64,000 nt of DNA from assembly GCF_005502275.1 (NCBI RefSeq), contig NZ_SWLZ01000013.1, positions 56,899-120,898 of the forward strand, given 5' to 3'. The notes beneath the pieces were generated by a model that did no database searches, had not been told where the DNA came from, and worked only from the letters and a program-made list of their open reading frames with translations. How positions within the stretch are numbered: position 1 is the stretch's first letter; each line of letters begins with the position of its first letter. Below are positions 19,134 to 27,888 of this stretch, one piece after another. Both the position numbers and the translations under genes were made by a program. This stretch comes from Robertmurraya siralis (lineage in GTDB: Bacteria; Bacillota; Bacilli; Bacillales; Cytobacillaceae).

Positions 19134-20252
19134 TTATATAATTGCTCCTTTATCAATATAAAATGGATGGGTTTGGTGTCCGCACAGCATCCTATTTTCG
19201 CCAATAATGACATTTTTATCGGTCACAATGTGGTTTAACGTAGCATTAATTCCAATCTCGCTATCTTGCATTACGATGCTATTGCTCACTGTCGCACCAC
19301 TTTTAATTTTTACACCTCGAAAAACAACAGAATTTTTGACTGTTCCATTAATGATGCAGCCATCTGCAATGATAGAGTTCTCAACGACCGCGTTCATACC
19401 ATATTTACTAGGAGCTGAATCATTAACACTTGTGTAAATCGGACGATAAATCTTCCGAAAAAGATCCTCTCGCACCGCTAGCTTTAGCAGATCCAAATTG
19501 CATTTCAAATAGCTTTCCAGCGAATCTATATATTCCGAGTATTCCTTAAACTCAATTCCTTTCATTGTTATATCTGCCGAAAACTCTTTGCAATAATCAC
19601 TCAATCGTTTATATCCATAATGGACAGCCTTGAGAATATGTCTTTTTAAAAAATCCTTTTGTAAAATCATTGTTCCTAAAAACAAGGCATCGCCTTTCTT
19701 CGCTTTACTTGAGTCCTTAACCGTTACAATTCTTTCGTTTTCATCCAATTCTAATAGCGTTCGTGTTCTTTTCCAGCTGACGTATTCGCTGCTTCTTTTA
19801 TATAAAACAGAAACATCAGCATTTTGCGCAATATGGTTATGAAGAAGATCTGCATAGGAAATATTACCAACCATATCGCAATCAGATAAAATAACGTATT
19901 TTTCGTCGGTTTTATCCAAGTAATACATAATTCCTTTTAATGTTTCTAAGCGGTTATCAATGGGAATTATTCCATCAGAATCATCACCATAAGGCTGAAT
20001 CACGCGAATCCCGCCTCTTTTCCGCGCCAAATCCCAAGCCTTTCCTGTTCCAATATGATCGATCATATTTTGGTCATTTCTTTTTGCAATAATCCCAATT
20101 TTATTGATGCCAGAGTTTGTCATATTTGAAAGCACAAAGTCAATAAGACGGTATCTTCCGCCAAACGGTACAGTGGCCATAATTCGCTTTTTTGTAATCT
20201 CAGGTACATGTTTATCGCCAATATTAGAAAAGACGATCCCTACGGCATTCAT
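19134..20252 (-). CDS. glgD: Glucose-1-phosphate adenylyltransferase, GlgD regulatory subunit
   Basis: A 372-residue paralogue of GlgC that forms a hetero-oligomeric ADP-glucose pyrophosphorylase in Bacillus. It has the nucleotidyl-transferase fold ([22 protein letters not shown]) but lacks the glycine-rich GGxGxR loop; the N-terminus reads [15 protein letters not shown], as in non-catalytic GlgD. The C-terminal half is a left-handed beta-helix with hexapeptide repeats ([20 protein letters not shown]). Its ATG overlaps the glgC stop by 4 nt. Confidence 0.94.
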   Translation of the reverse strand: MNAVGIVFSNIGDKHVPEITKKRIMATVPFGGRYRLIDFVLSNMTNSGINKIGIIAKRNDQNMIDHIGTGKAWDLARKRGGIRVIQPYGDDSDGIIPIDNRLETLKGIMYYLDKTDEKYVILSDCDMVGNISYADLLHNHIAQNADVSVLYKRSSEYVSWKRTRTLLELDENERIVTVKDSSKAKKGDALFLGTMILQKDFLKRHILKAVHYGYKRLSDYCKEFSADITMKGIEFKEYSEYIDSLESYLKCNLDLLKLAVREDLFRKIYRPIYTSVNDSAPSKYGMNAVVENSIIADGCIINGTVKNSVVFRGVKIKSGATVSNSIVMQDSEIGINATLNHIVTDKNVIIGENRMLCGHQTHPFYIDKGAII

Positions 20253-21538
20253 TCGACAACCCCTCTTTCAAGAAAATTAGCATGTATGGCACCGTCTGTT
20301 TTTCGAGTAATAGCAAAACCTTTTGCCATGGGTTTTTCTAAATACTTGATATACATATTGCTGTCAACGATTTCGCCGCCATGGATAAATGTATCTTCCT
20401 TAACCTTTACACCACTTCCTAAAACCGTCAGCTCTCCCTCGTTTACTTTTTCTTCGCCAATTTTCACATTTTGACCAACTTGAACGCCTACATCAACGAT
20501 GCTGTAATCGATTGATGCCCCTTCTTTTATAAGAGTGTTTCTCATCACGACACTATCCTTTACTACCGCCCCTTTTTCAATTGTTACTCCGCTAAAGAGA
20601 ACTGAGTTTACAACCGTGCCATGAATTTCACAGCCCTCTGCGATCACGCTGTCTGCCACCATTGCCCCTTTCCCAATATAGTGAGGGTGATCAGGATAGT
20701 GACGATAGCTGATTTTCCATTTATGGTCATTTAAGTCAAGCTTTGGGGATGTTCCTAATAAGTCCATATTCGCCTCCCATAAGGACTGCAATGTTCCAAC
20801 GTCCTTCCAGTACCCTTGAAACGGATAAGCATATAATTTTTCACCGCTTTGAAGCATGGCTGGAATGACGTTTTTGCCAAAATCTTTTGACGAATATTCA
20901 TCGGCCTCATCCTCAATTAAATAGCGATACAATGCCTCCTTCTTGAAAATATACACCCCCATCGACGCCTTATTGCTTTTAGGCTCCGTTGGCTTTTCTT
21001 CAAACTCATAGATTCTTCCGTCATCATACGTATTCGTTATCCCAAAACGACTTGCCTCTTCAAGCGGAACAGATAGTACAGCAATCGTGCAGTCCGCATT
21101 TTTCTCAATATGATAGTCAAGCATTTTGCTATAATCCATTTTATAAATGTGATCACCTGATAAAATAAGCACATATTCCGGTGTATACCGATCAATAAAA
21201 TTCATATTTTGATAGATCGCATTTGCCGTTCCTTTATACCAATCTCCCCCATGAACACGCTGATATGGAGGAAGGATGTGAACACCCCCATATGTTCGAT
21301 CCAAATCCCATGGTTCGCCATTATCGATGTAATCGTTCAACTCAAGTGGCTGATATTGGGTTAACACACCGACTGTATCAATACCAGAATTAATACAATT
21401 TGATAAAGTAAAATCGATAATTCGATACTTTCCACCGAAATGCACTGCTGGCTTCGCAATTTGTTTTGTGAGTACATAAAGTCTGCTTCCTTGTCCGCCA
21501 GCTAGGAGCATTGCCACACATTTTTTCTTTCTAAACAT
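20249..21538 (-). CDS. glgC: Glucose-1-phosphate adenylyltransferase, catalytic GlgC subunit
   Basis: Makes ADP-glucose from ATP and glucose-1-phosphate, the committed step of glycogen synthesis. The 429-residue protein has the glycine-rich loop [14 protein letters not shown], the activator/substrate lysine region [28 protein letters not shown], and a C-terminal beta-helix ([19 protein letters not shown]). At 429 residues it is longer than B. subtilis GlgC (about 380): the beta-helix is followed by a tail ending near FLERGVVE. It starts 21 nt after glgB and overlaps glgD by 4 nt. Confidence 0.95.
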   Translation of the reverse strand: MFRKKKCVAMLLAGGQGSRLYVLTKQIAKPAVHFGGKYRIIDFTLSNCINSGIDTVGVLTQYQPLELNDYIDNGEPWDLDRTYGGVHILPPYQRVHGGDWYKGTANAIYQNMNFIDRYTPEYVLILSGDHIYKMDYSKMLDYHIEKNADCTIAVLSVPLEEASRFGITNTYDDGRIYEFEEKPTEPKSNKASMGVYIFKKEALYRYLIEDEADEYSSKDFGKNVIPAMLQSGEKLYAYPFQGYWKDVGTLQSLWEANMDLLGTSPKLDLNDHKWKISYRHYPDHPHYIGKGAMVADSVIAEGCEIHGTVVNSVLFSGVTIEKGAVVKDSVVMRNTLIKEGASIDYSIVDVGVQVGQNVKIGEEKVNEGELTVLGSGVKVKEDTFIHGGEIVDSNMYIKYLEKPMAKGFAITRKTDGAIHANFLERGVVE

Positions 21539-21559
21539 GAAATCCTCCCCCTTTTCTTC

Positions 21560-23473
21560 TCAAATCCTCACTTTTTGACGCTCATTATATTGAAAAACCA
21601 TAGTGGTTAAAGGTGGCACTGTAACAGAAATGTATTGCTCAAATCCGTGCATTAGCTCATCTCTTGTTGCTAATAACTTGCGATTCCGAAGACCTGAACC
21701 GCCAAACTTCTTCAAATTGGTATTAAATACTTCCTTATATACTCCTTTTTGAGGAACACCTAAATAATAATCATCCCATAACACGGGTGAGAAATTAGCA
21801 ATAACGAGCAAATCGTTGTCATGTTTGTCGATGCGGCGAAACGCTAAAACATTCCTTTTATTATCATTTGGGCAAATCCATTTGAAGCCTTCTTCGTTGC
21901 AATCTAATTGCCAAAGGGGAGAATTCTGTAAATAAAAATGATTCGCTTCGCTAAAAAAAAGTCGCAGCTTCTTGTGTAATTCGTATTTCAGCAAAAACCA
22001 TTCCAGTGGTTGTTCACAATTCCACTCGATAAATTGACCGATCTCGGCACCCATAAACATAAGTTTCTTCCCTGGATGACTAAGCATATAAAGAAGAAAA
22101 CTTCGAACTCCAGCAAACTTTTCATGGTAGTCTCCAGGCATTTTATCTAATAATGAATGTTTTCCATGAACAACTTCATCATGAGAAATTGGTAATATGA
22201 AATTTTCTTCACAAGCGTACATAATTGGGAATGTTAATTTGTCGTGATGATATTGACGTGCAATGGGATCGACCTTAATGTATGATAAAACATCATTCAT
22301 CCAACCCATATTCCATTTAAAATTAAAGCCTAAACCGTCGTAGGATGGGGGAAGTGTAACACCTGGCCAGGCTGTAGATTCTTCTGCTATCATCAAATTA
22401 TGAGGAAAATTAGTTAGTACAGTGTGGTTCAATTCTTTAATAAATTCTATTGCTTCTAAGTTCCCATCGCCTCCATGAATATTCGGCCTCCATTCTCCAT
22501 TTTCTCTGTTGTAATTTAAATAGAGCATCGAGGCAACGGCATCTACTCGAATTCCATCAATATGATACTTTTCCATCCAAAAGAGGGCGTTTGAGATGAG
22601 GAAGGAGCGGACCTCTTTTCTACCAAAATCGAATATTCTCGTCCCCCACTGTTTATGTTCTTGTTTATAAGGGTTTTGATATTCATACAATGGCTGACCA
22701 TCAAATTCATATAATCCGTGGGCATCTTTAGGAAAATGAGCCGGAACCCAGTCCATAATAATGCCAATTCCATGTTCATGCGCCAAATTTACAAAATACA
22801 TAAAATCCTCCGGTTTGCCAAATCTTGATGTTAAGCTATAATAGCCGCAAACTTGGTAGCCCCAAGAACGATCATACGGATGCTCAGCTAACGGCAATAA
22901 CTCTAAATGGGTATAGCCCATTTCTTTCACATATGGGATTAATCGATCGGCGATTAGACGGTAATTGGCATAGTGACCATTATCAGCTCTTACCCACGAA
23001 CCTAAATGAACCTCATATATATTAAGCGGACATTCATATATGTTTTGCCTCGCCTTTACCTTTTGCCAATCATCGTCCGTCCATGAAAATTTATGCTCAA
23101 ATCGATAAGTAAACGAGGCTGTTTTTTCCTTCGTTTCACTATGAAATGCATATGGGTCAGCTTTAAAAAGTATGCGTTCATCTTTTGTCAAAATAGCAAA
23201 CTTGTATAATGAATACTCATCCAATCCCTCAATAAAGAGTTCCCATATCCCTTCATCTGTCTCCTTTTTCATTGGATGGGATTGAGGATTCCATTGATTA
23301 AAATCACCTACTACAGAAACGGATCGAGCATTAGGCGCCCAGACACGAAAAACAAAGCCTGATTTTTCGTTATTTTCTGTAAAATGCGAACCTAAATAAT
23401 CATATGCTCGAAAGTTCTGCCCATGGTGAAATAAGTATTTTGCCAGTGACATATCTTCTTTATATTGCTGCAT
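21560..23473 (-). CDS. glgB: 1,4-alpha-glucan branching enzyme
   Basis: Introduces alpha-1,6 branches into glycogen. The 637-residue GH13 protein has an N-terminal CBM48 sandwich (VFRVWAPNARSVSVVGDFNQWN) and the barrel motifs DWVPAHFPKD, IDGIRVDAVASMLY (nucleophile Asp), MIAEESTAWP (acid/base Glu) and LPISHDEVVHGK. GGAG lies about 9 nt before ATG 23473. It is the first gene of the operon glgB-C-D-A-P, as in B. subtilis. The promoter must lie in the 23474-23640 AT-rich stretch; I could not fix the hexamers. Confidence 0.96.
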   Translation of the reverse strand: MQQYKEDMSLAKYLFHHGQNFRAYDYLGSHFTENNEKSGFVFRVWAPNARSVSVVGDFNQWNPQSHPMKKETDEGIWELFIEGLDEYSLYKFAILTKDERILFKADPYAFHSETKEKTASFTYRFEHKFSWTDDDWQKVKARQNIYECPLNIYEVHLGSWVRADNGHYANYRLIADRLIPYVKEMGYTHLELLPLAEHPYDRSWGYQVCGYYSLTSRFGKPEDFMYFVNLAHEHGIGIIMDWVPAHFPKDAHGLYEFDGQPLYEYQNPYKQEHKQWGTRIFDFGRKEVRSFLISNALFWMEKYHIDGIRVDAVASMLYLNYNRENGEWRPNIHGGDGNLEAIEFIKELNHTVLTNFPHNLMIAEESTAWPGVTLPPSYDGLGFNFKWNMGWMNDVLSYIKVDPIARQYHHDKLTFPIMYACEENFILPISHDEVVHGKHSLLDKMPGDYHEKFAGVRSFLLYMLSHPGKKLMFMGAEIGQFIEWNCEQPLEWFLLKYELHKKLRLFFSEANHFYLQNSPLWQLDCNEEGFKWICPNDNKRNVLAFRRIDKHDNDLLVIANFSPVLWDDYYLGVPQKGVYKEVFNTNLKKFGGSGLRNRKLLATRDELMHGFEQYISVTVPPLTTMVFQYNERQKVRI

Positions 23474-24228
23474 TCAAATCAACTCCTTTCCTAATTTTAG
23501 CTTGCATACAATGCATGAACGTAAGTCAGCTAGCGGTTCAGCACCTAAAAGAAAACTTTTCCAAGATTAAATTCATAATATGAATCATATTGTAACATTT
23601 ATGTTAGCATTATTTGTAAATTTTGTGAGAAATTCTTACAAAGATTTCAAACGTATGGAAATTTTTATGTAATAGAGCGGAATCCTCATCTTTATTGGCT
23701 AACTTTCAGCAGCTTATAAATAGATTGAATTCCGTTCGAAAACACTCGATTTCGCAAAATCGCAAGCTCCTGCGGATCTCAGTTTAACGTGCTTTTCCCG
23801 CACTAGTCTCCAAATCCTCACTCCAAAGAACTGGCAAAATAGCCATTTTGACTCTCGAAAAATGCCAAAAAAATCGTCCTTTACAGTAAAGTCTAAGTAA
23901 CCGGACGATTTTGTTAGTACGGGATAGGACAATGTACGAAAGCAAAGGAAAATCGGTCAAATATCGTCTTCAAGAAATGAAAACGAAGGCAAAAACAGCC
24001 CTTAAATGTTAATCCACCATCTATCACGACGCTAAGTCGAAATAGATGGGATCACACCAAGGGCAATCGGTCGTTCCGTAGATTTTCTCTGCCGGGTTCG
24101 ATAAAGTACATGCTGAATTCGAAATTGATAGCTTTTGTCCACAACATCCTCAGAATATCCCTCAAGAGAAAAACTTTTTCTCCATTTCTTTTATTTTATG
24201 GACTTCTCTGGCAGTTCCTCCTTCAATT
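23474..24228. other. 755-bp intergenic region with a degraded Bacillus-type palindromic element
   Basis: The part next to glgB is AT-rich promoter-like DNA. Around 23700-23830, read on the minus strand, blocks such as GGAGACTAGTGCGGGAAAAG and CGAGTGTTTTCGAACGGAAT resemble a short element found many times between genes in Bacillus genomes (recognised from memory). Part of an inverted repeat is also seen at 23873-23920 (ATCGTCC / GGACGAT). At 23941-24020 a 26-codon reading frame lacks a ribosome site and is not called. Nothing else was recognised. Confidence 0.5.
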
Positions 24229-24951
24229 CTATTTTGCAAACGTTTCAAGCAAACTCTTGGAAAGTTTAAGCGTTTGCTCATCCATATTCAAAAGAAATTG
24301 CTCATCTTCTTTTTTTCGATTCGTTTCCTTTATAATGGCCATTTCTTTATGAATTCTTTCCATTTTTTGATCAAGCTCTGATGCAACTATTGCAGCATCT
24401 TTCAGTTCCATAATCAATTTTTCCGGGACTTCTTTATTATATTTATAAAAGATCTTATGCTCCAGGCTCGCCCAAAAGTCCATTGCGATCGTTCTAATCT
24501 GTATTTCCACTGGAATCAATTCTTCTCGATCAGACATAAATATTGGAATCTCAAGGATTAAATGAAGGCTTTGATAACCATTGGGCTTAGGATTGGAAAT
24601 ATAATCTTTGCAAGCCAACAGCGTGATATCTTTTTGTTGCTGGAGCATATTGCTAATTTCATATATATCTGAAATAAATGAACAGGTAATACGAATTCCT
24701 GCGATGTCTTTAATATTTTCCTTAATAGAGGATAGGGAAAAAGGGTATCCCTTTCGATACATTTTTTTGAAGATACTTTCCGGGGATTTCACACGAGAAG
24801 AGACATGCTCAATCGGATTATAGTCATGAATATAATTAAACTCTTCTTTCAAAATATTAATTTTCGTATTCATTTCATCAAGGGCGAATTTATATGCCAT
24901 CATAAATCTCGTTAATTCGATTTTTACATTTTTAAAATTAGTCATATCCAT
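24229..24951 (-). CDS. sasA: Small alarmone (p)ppGpp synthetase, SasA/YwaC (RelP) type
   Basis: A single-domain synthetase that transfers pyrophosphate from ATP to GDP/GTP. The 240 residues match YwaC over long stretches: NPIEH, RVKSPESIFKKMYRKG, IKDIAGIRITCSFISDIY, DYISNPKPNGYQSLHLI (GTP-binding Tyr) and VEIQIRTIAMDFWASLEHKI with the catalytic Glu-Gln-Arg set. There is no hydrolase HD domain and no TGS/ACT region. It is about 30 residues longer at the C-terminus than YwaC, ending in a charged helix. The start ATG 24951 overlaps the tetR gene by 10 nt; ATG 24945 would give a 4-nt overlap. Coupling to a TetR regulator is unusual for this family as I know it. Confidence 0.93.
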   Translation of the reverse strand: MDMTNFKNVKIELTRFMMAYKFALDEMNTKINILKEEFNYIHDYNPIEHVSSRVKSPESIFKKMYRKGYPFSLSSIKENIKDIAGIRITCSFISDIYEISNMLQQQKDITLLACKDYISNPKPNGYQSLHLILEIPIFMSDREELIPVEIQIRTIAMDFWASLEHKIFYKYNKEVPEKLIMELKDAAIVASELDQKMERIHKEMAIIKETNRKKEDEQFLLNMDEQTLKLSKSLLETFAK

Positions 24952-25610
24952 TTTTTGTCACTCATCTCTCGTATTTTTTTAAGCTGTGAAAGTTTGTCAG
25001 GTGGAAATACTAATCGACAGATAATCTTTGCGATTTCCGGAAAATCTGGTTCCTTCCCGCTTTCTGCATGCATTTCAGGGATTTTTTCAAGAAGCGCTAT
25101 AATCGTCCATGATATGGTATCAAGGCTTAAGTCATCCCAAGTCAATCCATGCTCTTTTGTCGTTTTCAATCCATTATATATTTGCTTATGAATGATTCGT
25201 TTCGTCTTTCGTACCACTTCAGCCAATTCTGGATCACGACTAACCAGCTCTGGAAGAACCCGATGCAATCCTAGTCTGTTCATTTTCCCAAAGTGTTCCT
25301 TCATTAAGGCTGCTAAAAAAAACTCTGGGTTCACATTATCCCAATCTGGTTTTGGTGGCATCAGCAAATCAAAATTCTCTTCTAACAAAGACATAAGAAG
25401 CTGCCTCTTATCAGCAAAATAGCGATAAAAGGTTCCTGTTGCTACGCCGGCATGGAGAGCAATTTCCTTTGCTGTCGTTTGATCAAAGCCTCTCTCCACA
25501 AATAGAATACTCCCACTTCTGAGTAATGCTTCTCTTTTCTGCTGGGCTCGTGCTTGCTTTGGCATAATCGGAAACGAGCCAACAAGTTGTCCATCATCTT
25601 TTTCTGTCAT
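24942..25610 (-). CDS. TetR family transcriptional regulator
   Basis: A 222-residue repressor-type protein. The N-terminal TetR helix-turn-helix is clear (QKREALLRSGSILFVERG, TTAKEIALHAGVATGTFYRY); the C-terminal ligand domain is not of a recognised subclass. ATG 25610 is preferred because AGGTGG lies 6 nt upstream; GTG 25619 lies within the site. The gene overlaps sasA, so both are one transcript. Two near-identical palindromes upstream, one overlapping the -35 region, strongly suggest autorepression and therefore control of the alarmone synthetase by an unknown ligand. Confidence 0.92.
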   Translation of the reverse strand: MTEKDDGQLVGSFPIMPKQARAQQKREALLRSGSILFVERGFDQTTAKEIALHAGVATGTFYRYFADKRQLLMSLLEENFDLLMPPKPDWDNVNPEFFLAALMKEHFGKMNRLGLHRVLPELVSRDPELAEVVRKTKRIIHKQIYNGLKTTKEHGLTWDDLSLDTISWTIIALLEKIPEMHAESGKEPDFPEIAKIICRLVFPPDKLSQLKKIREMSDKKWI

Positions 25611-25628
25611 CTTCGCCACCTCATGATT

Positions 25629-25715
25629 ATTATAGCACAGCCCCTTAAGTTGAACTAGAGTTCATGTTTTCGTTGACTTATTTTCTCAGTAATGCCATAC
25701 TTGAACTTAAGTTCA
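25629..25715 (-). promoter_or_regulatory. tetR-sasA promoter with twin palindromic operators
   Basis: TATAAT (minus strand, 25629-25634) is a good -10. Operator 1, TGAACTAGAGTTCA at 25651-25664, covers the expected -35. Operator 2, TGAACTTAAGTTCA at 25702-25715, is a perfect palindrome 51 bp further upstream, nearly five helical turns. The two sites differ only at the central positions. The binding protein is inferred to be the adjacent TetR regulator. Confidence 0.75.
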
Positions 25716-25762
25716 TATTATTTTTTTAAAAAGTTTTGCTAAACCATATTTTTGAGCAAAGA

Positions 25763-25830
25763 TTTTTGGCTCGTTTCTTTTAAAACCTTGGTTTCACACA
25801 CCTTTCAGTTATGCTGAAAAGGCGCTCTGA
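25763..25830. repeat. Dispersed intergenic repeat, copy A (short)
   Basis: Shares blocks TTTTTGGCTCGTTTC, TTTCACACACCTTTCAGTTA and GCTGAAAAGGCGCTC with copies near 50.4 kb and 53.0 kb. It lies in the 350-bp gap between the TetR operators and the DUF2187 gene. It contains a small hairpin around CTTTCAG/CTGAAAAG. Confidence 0.6.
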
Positions 25831-25969
25831 TTCCATAGTCAAAATCAACAGTGACATTGAATAAATTATAAAAATAGGCTGATATTGGCAATCATTTGAA
25901 TGACTTAGACGATAAAGTCATGCTTATTTGCTTGAAGGATAAAAAGCACAGCATAAGGAGTAGTTTATA

Positions 25970-26164
25970 TTGACTTCAAAAAAAGCAGCTATCGGAGATA
26001 CAGTTAAATTTACTAGATTCGGACATACATTTTTCGGCACGGTAACGATTATTCGGGAGCAGAGTATCATCGTAAAATTGGAACCATCAGATGCAGATAA
26101 ATTAAGTTTAGATACTCCTTTTACGGTCGTCTCTCATAAACATTACAAAGTTGTTTTTGTTTGA
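25970..26164 (+). CDS. DUF2187 family protein (YkvS-like)
   Basis: A 64-residue basic protein with a small SH3-like beta-barrel pattern (IGDTVKFTRFGHTFFGTV, SIIVKLEP, TVVSHKHYKVVF). The family is common in Bacillaceae as 60-70-residue proteins of unknown function. The start is TTG 25970 with AAGGAG 9 nt upstream. It is followed about 100 nt later by another small basic gene on the same strand. Confidence 0.75.
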   Translation: MTSKKAAIGDTVKFTRFGHTFFGTVTIIREQSIIVKLEPSDADKLSLDTPFTVVSHKHYKVVFV

Positions 26165-26268
26165 TATTTTGCTAGTACTTGATTTATAATAAAAAAAATC
26201 CAATCTCGAAGGATGGATTTCGAATTTGTCTTTTTTTATTTTACTTTAACTTTTGGAGGGTGAAAAAA

Positions 26269-26436
26269 ATGACAAAAACCCCTGATAACAAGAAAATCGC
26301 AGTTGATTCTCAAATTTCCTTAAAAGGTTTAGTTAAAGCCATTTTCAATGATACGATACATGTGCAGATCGGCGGAAAGGTCATTACCATCCCAATTGCC
26401 GATTTAAAAGGGAATAAACTAGGGAATAATTTATAA
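26269..26436 (+). CDS. Small conserved-looking protein, unknown function
   Basis: A 55-residue protein with two beta-rich stretches, SQISLKGLVKAIFNDTIHV and GGKVITIPIADLKG. It may be another small barrel related to the preceding DUF2187 protein, but similarity is weak. The start ATG 26269 has TTGGAGG about 8 nt upstream. A strong terminator follows the stop. Confidence 0.6.
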   Translation: MTKTPDNKKIAVDSQISLKGLVKAIFNDTIHVQIGGKVITIPIADLKGNKLGNNL

Positions 26437-26467
26437 TTTTACATTTATTATTGATATAATCCATTAA

Positions 26468-26495
26468 AAAAGTCTACGAACTGTCGTAGACTTTT
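26468..26495. terminator. Bidirectional terminator
   Basis: A perfect 12-bp stem AAAAGTCTACGA / TCGTAGACTTTT with loop ACTG, functional in both directions. It separates the small plus-strand gene from the convergent patatin gene. Confidence 0.9.
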
Positions 26496-27414
26496 ATTTT
26501 TCAGCTGAAATTACCTGGAGGATATTATCCTTCTCCCTCCTTAAACAAACATTGGCGAAGTCGATCATATCATCGATAAATTTCACTTCGTCGAAAGGAA
26601 TCTCTCGACCCAAATCCTCGTTTATCCTGATATAATTTCCTTTAAGAAATTGCTCACAATGGTAGGTAATTGATTCAGACGACAAATGCAATGCTAAGTC
26701 AAGTAATTTAGGTGTTACTTTAAGTGAAGGAAATTGCAAAGGTAGCCATTGTCTTGCTCCCCAGTCTTGATTGGTTTTGCTTGAAAAATCAATTTTTTGT
26801 TTGCCCGTTCCAATTGAAACAATTGTTATATTCTCAAATTTTTCCTCAAACTGATGGAGCGCTTCAGTTAAGCAAACTAAAGAAGGATTGTTGGCCCATA
26901 AGCCACCATCAATGGAAAGAAATTTACCCTCCATATTGTTTGGCGGAAAATAGAGGGGAGCAGAGCACGACGAGAGTACTGCATCCCAAAGTTTTATAGA
27001 AAGATCGTTTTCCTTTGGAGCACGCCCGAAATTCGTCCGATGAATATACGGCCTTCCATTGGTAAGGTCGACGGCTGGGATGAGCAACGGTTTTTTAATG
27101 TCTGCTAAACAATCATCTCCGAACGCTTTTTGAAAAAAACGGCGCATGTACCGATCATTGTACACTGTCTTAAAAAAGCCGACTTTCGCTTGTCTTAGAA
27201 AAATTTTTTCCGCATACCGTTTGTAATAATCAAGTACTTCACTCATTTGCTTCTTAAGAGCAACAGAGGCTGCGACAATCGCCCCTGTACTCGTTCCAGC
27301 AATCAGATCAAATGCTTCACCGACAGGCTTCCCTAATTCTTTTTCAATTTCAGCGAGAATGGCAACGGCAAATACTCCCCTTATTCCTCCACCGTCAATG
27401 CAGAGAACCTTCAA
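26494..27414 (-). CDS. Patatin-like phospholipase
   Basis: A serine/aspartate-dyad lipid acyl hydrolase of 306 residues. It has the oxyanion motif DGGGIRG at the N-terminus, the nucleophile motif GTSTG (in AGTSTGAIVAAS) and the catalytic Asp in SIDGGLWANN. TTG 27414 is chosen (product MKVLCIDGGG), which aligns with the usual family start and has AAAGGTG upstream; GTG 27423 is an alternative. There is no signal peptide, so it acts in the cytoplasm or at the inner membrane face. No nucleotide cyclase is adjacent, so a CBASS effector role is not supported. Confidence 0.88.
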   Translation of the reverse strand: MKVLCIDGGGIRGVFAVAILAEIEKELGKPVGEAFDLIAGTSTGAIVAASVALKKQMSEVLDYYKRYAEKIFLRQAKVGFFKTVYNDRYMRRFFQKAFGDDCLADIKKPLLIPAVDLTNGRPYIHRTNFGRAPKENDLSIKLWDAVLSSCSAPLYFPPNNMEGKFLSIDGGLWANNPSLVCLTEALHQFEEKFENITIVSIGTGKQKIDFSSKTNQDWGARQWLPLQFPSLKVTPKLLDLALHLSSESITYHCEQFLKGNYIRINEDLGREIPFDEVKFIDDMIDFANVCLRREKDNILQVISAEK

Positions 27415-27447
27415 TACGATCACCTTTTAAGTTTGAAATGGATGTTA

Positions 27448-27888
27448 CTATTTTACAAATTTTACTAAACGAGTAAGAAAATCAATGATTAAGCGAAGTG
27501 CGCTTGCCAGTGTCATGTCCTCCATAAAACCGGACACATAATCTAAAGTAAAATTGACATTCCACAGACCGTCACCTTGATCAAACATTAAGTCATATTT
27601 AATATCATTTCCATTCAACTCTTGATCTAAAAACGCTCTGATGGCTGAATCCTGTTTTTTTGCAAGCTTTAATCCAAGCATCACATCATAGGTTGCAAAA
27701 ACATCATCGACTTCAATTGACAAGGAATCAACGCCTATTTCAGTCAACTCACTTGTTTCAAAATAAATAAACTCATTTTTATGTTCTTTTAAATAGTTAA
27801 TTTTAGTCTCTAAAAATGCTGAACTTTCTTCCGCGATAAACTCTTCTGTTTCTTTATCGGAACGTTCAATATAAACATCTTCCATCAT
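27448..27888 (-). CDS. Conserved acidic protein of unknown function
   Basis: A 146-residue acidic protein (many Glu/Asp, for example TDKETEEFI-type N-terminus) ending in a hydrophobic-basic helix RLIIDFLTRLVKFVK. I do not recognise the family. Its ATG overlaps the stop of the DEAD-box helicase gene by 4 nt (ATGA), with AGGTGAT upstream, so it is translationally coupled to the helicase and may be its partner or simply co-expressed. A 25-nt gap separates it from the patatin gene. Confidence 0.7.
   Translation of the reverse strand: MMEDVYIERSDKETEEFIAEESSAFLETKINYLKEHKNEFIYFETSELTEIGVDSLSIEVDDVFATYDVMLGLKLAKKQDSAIRAFLDQELNGNDIKYDLMFDQGDGLWNVNFTLDYVSGFMEDMTLASALRLIIDFLTRLVKFVK

Noticed and set aside
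23941..24021. 26-codon basic peptide frame upstream of sasA
   Set aside because: No ribosome site and no similar peptide recognised.
26494..27414. Patatin protein as a CBASS effector (CapV type)
   Set aside because: No CD-NTase, Cap2/Cap3 or other defence gene is adjacent; such stand-alone patatins are ordinary in Bacillus.
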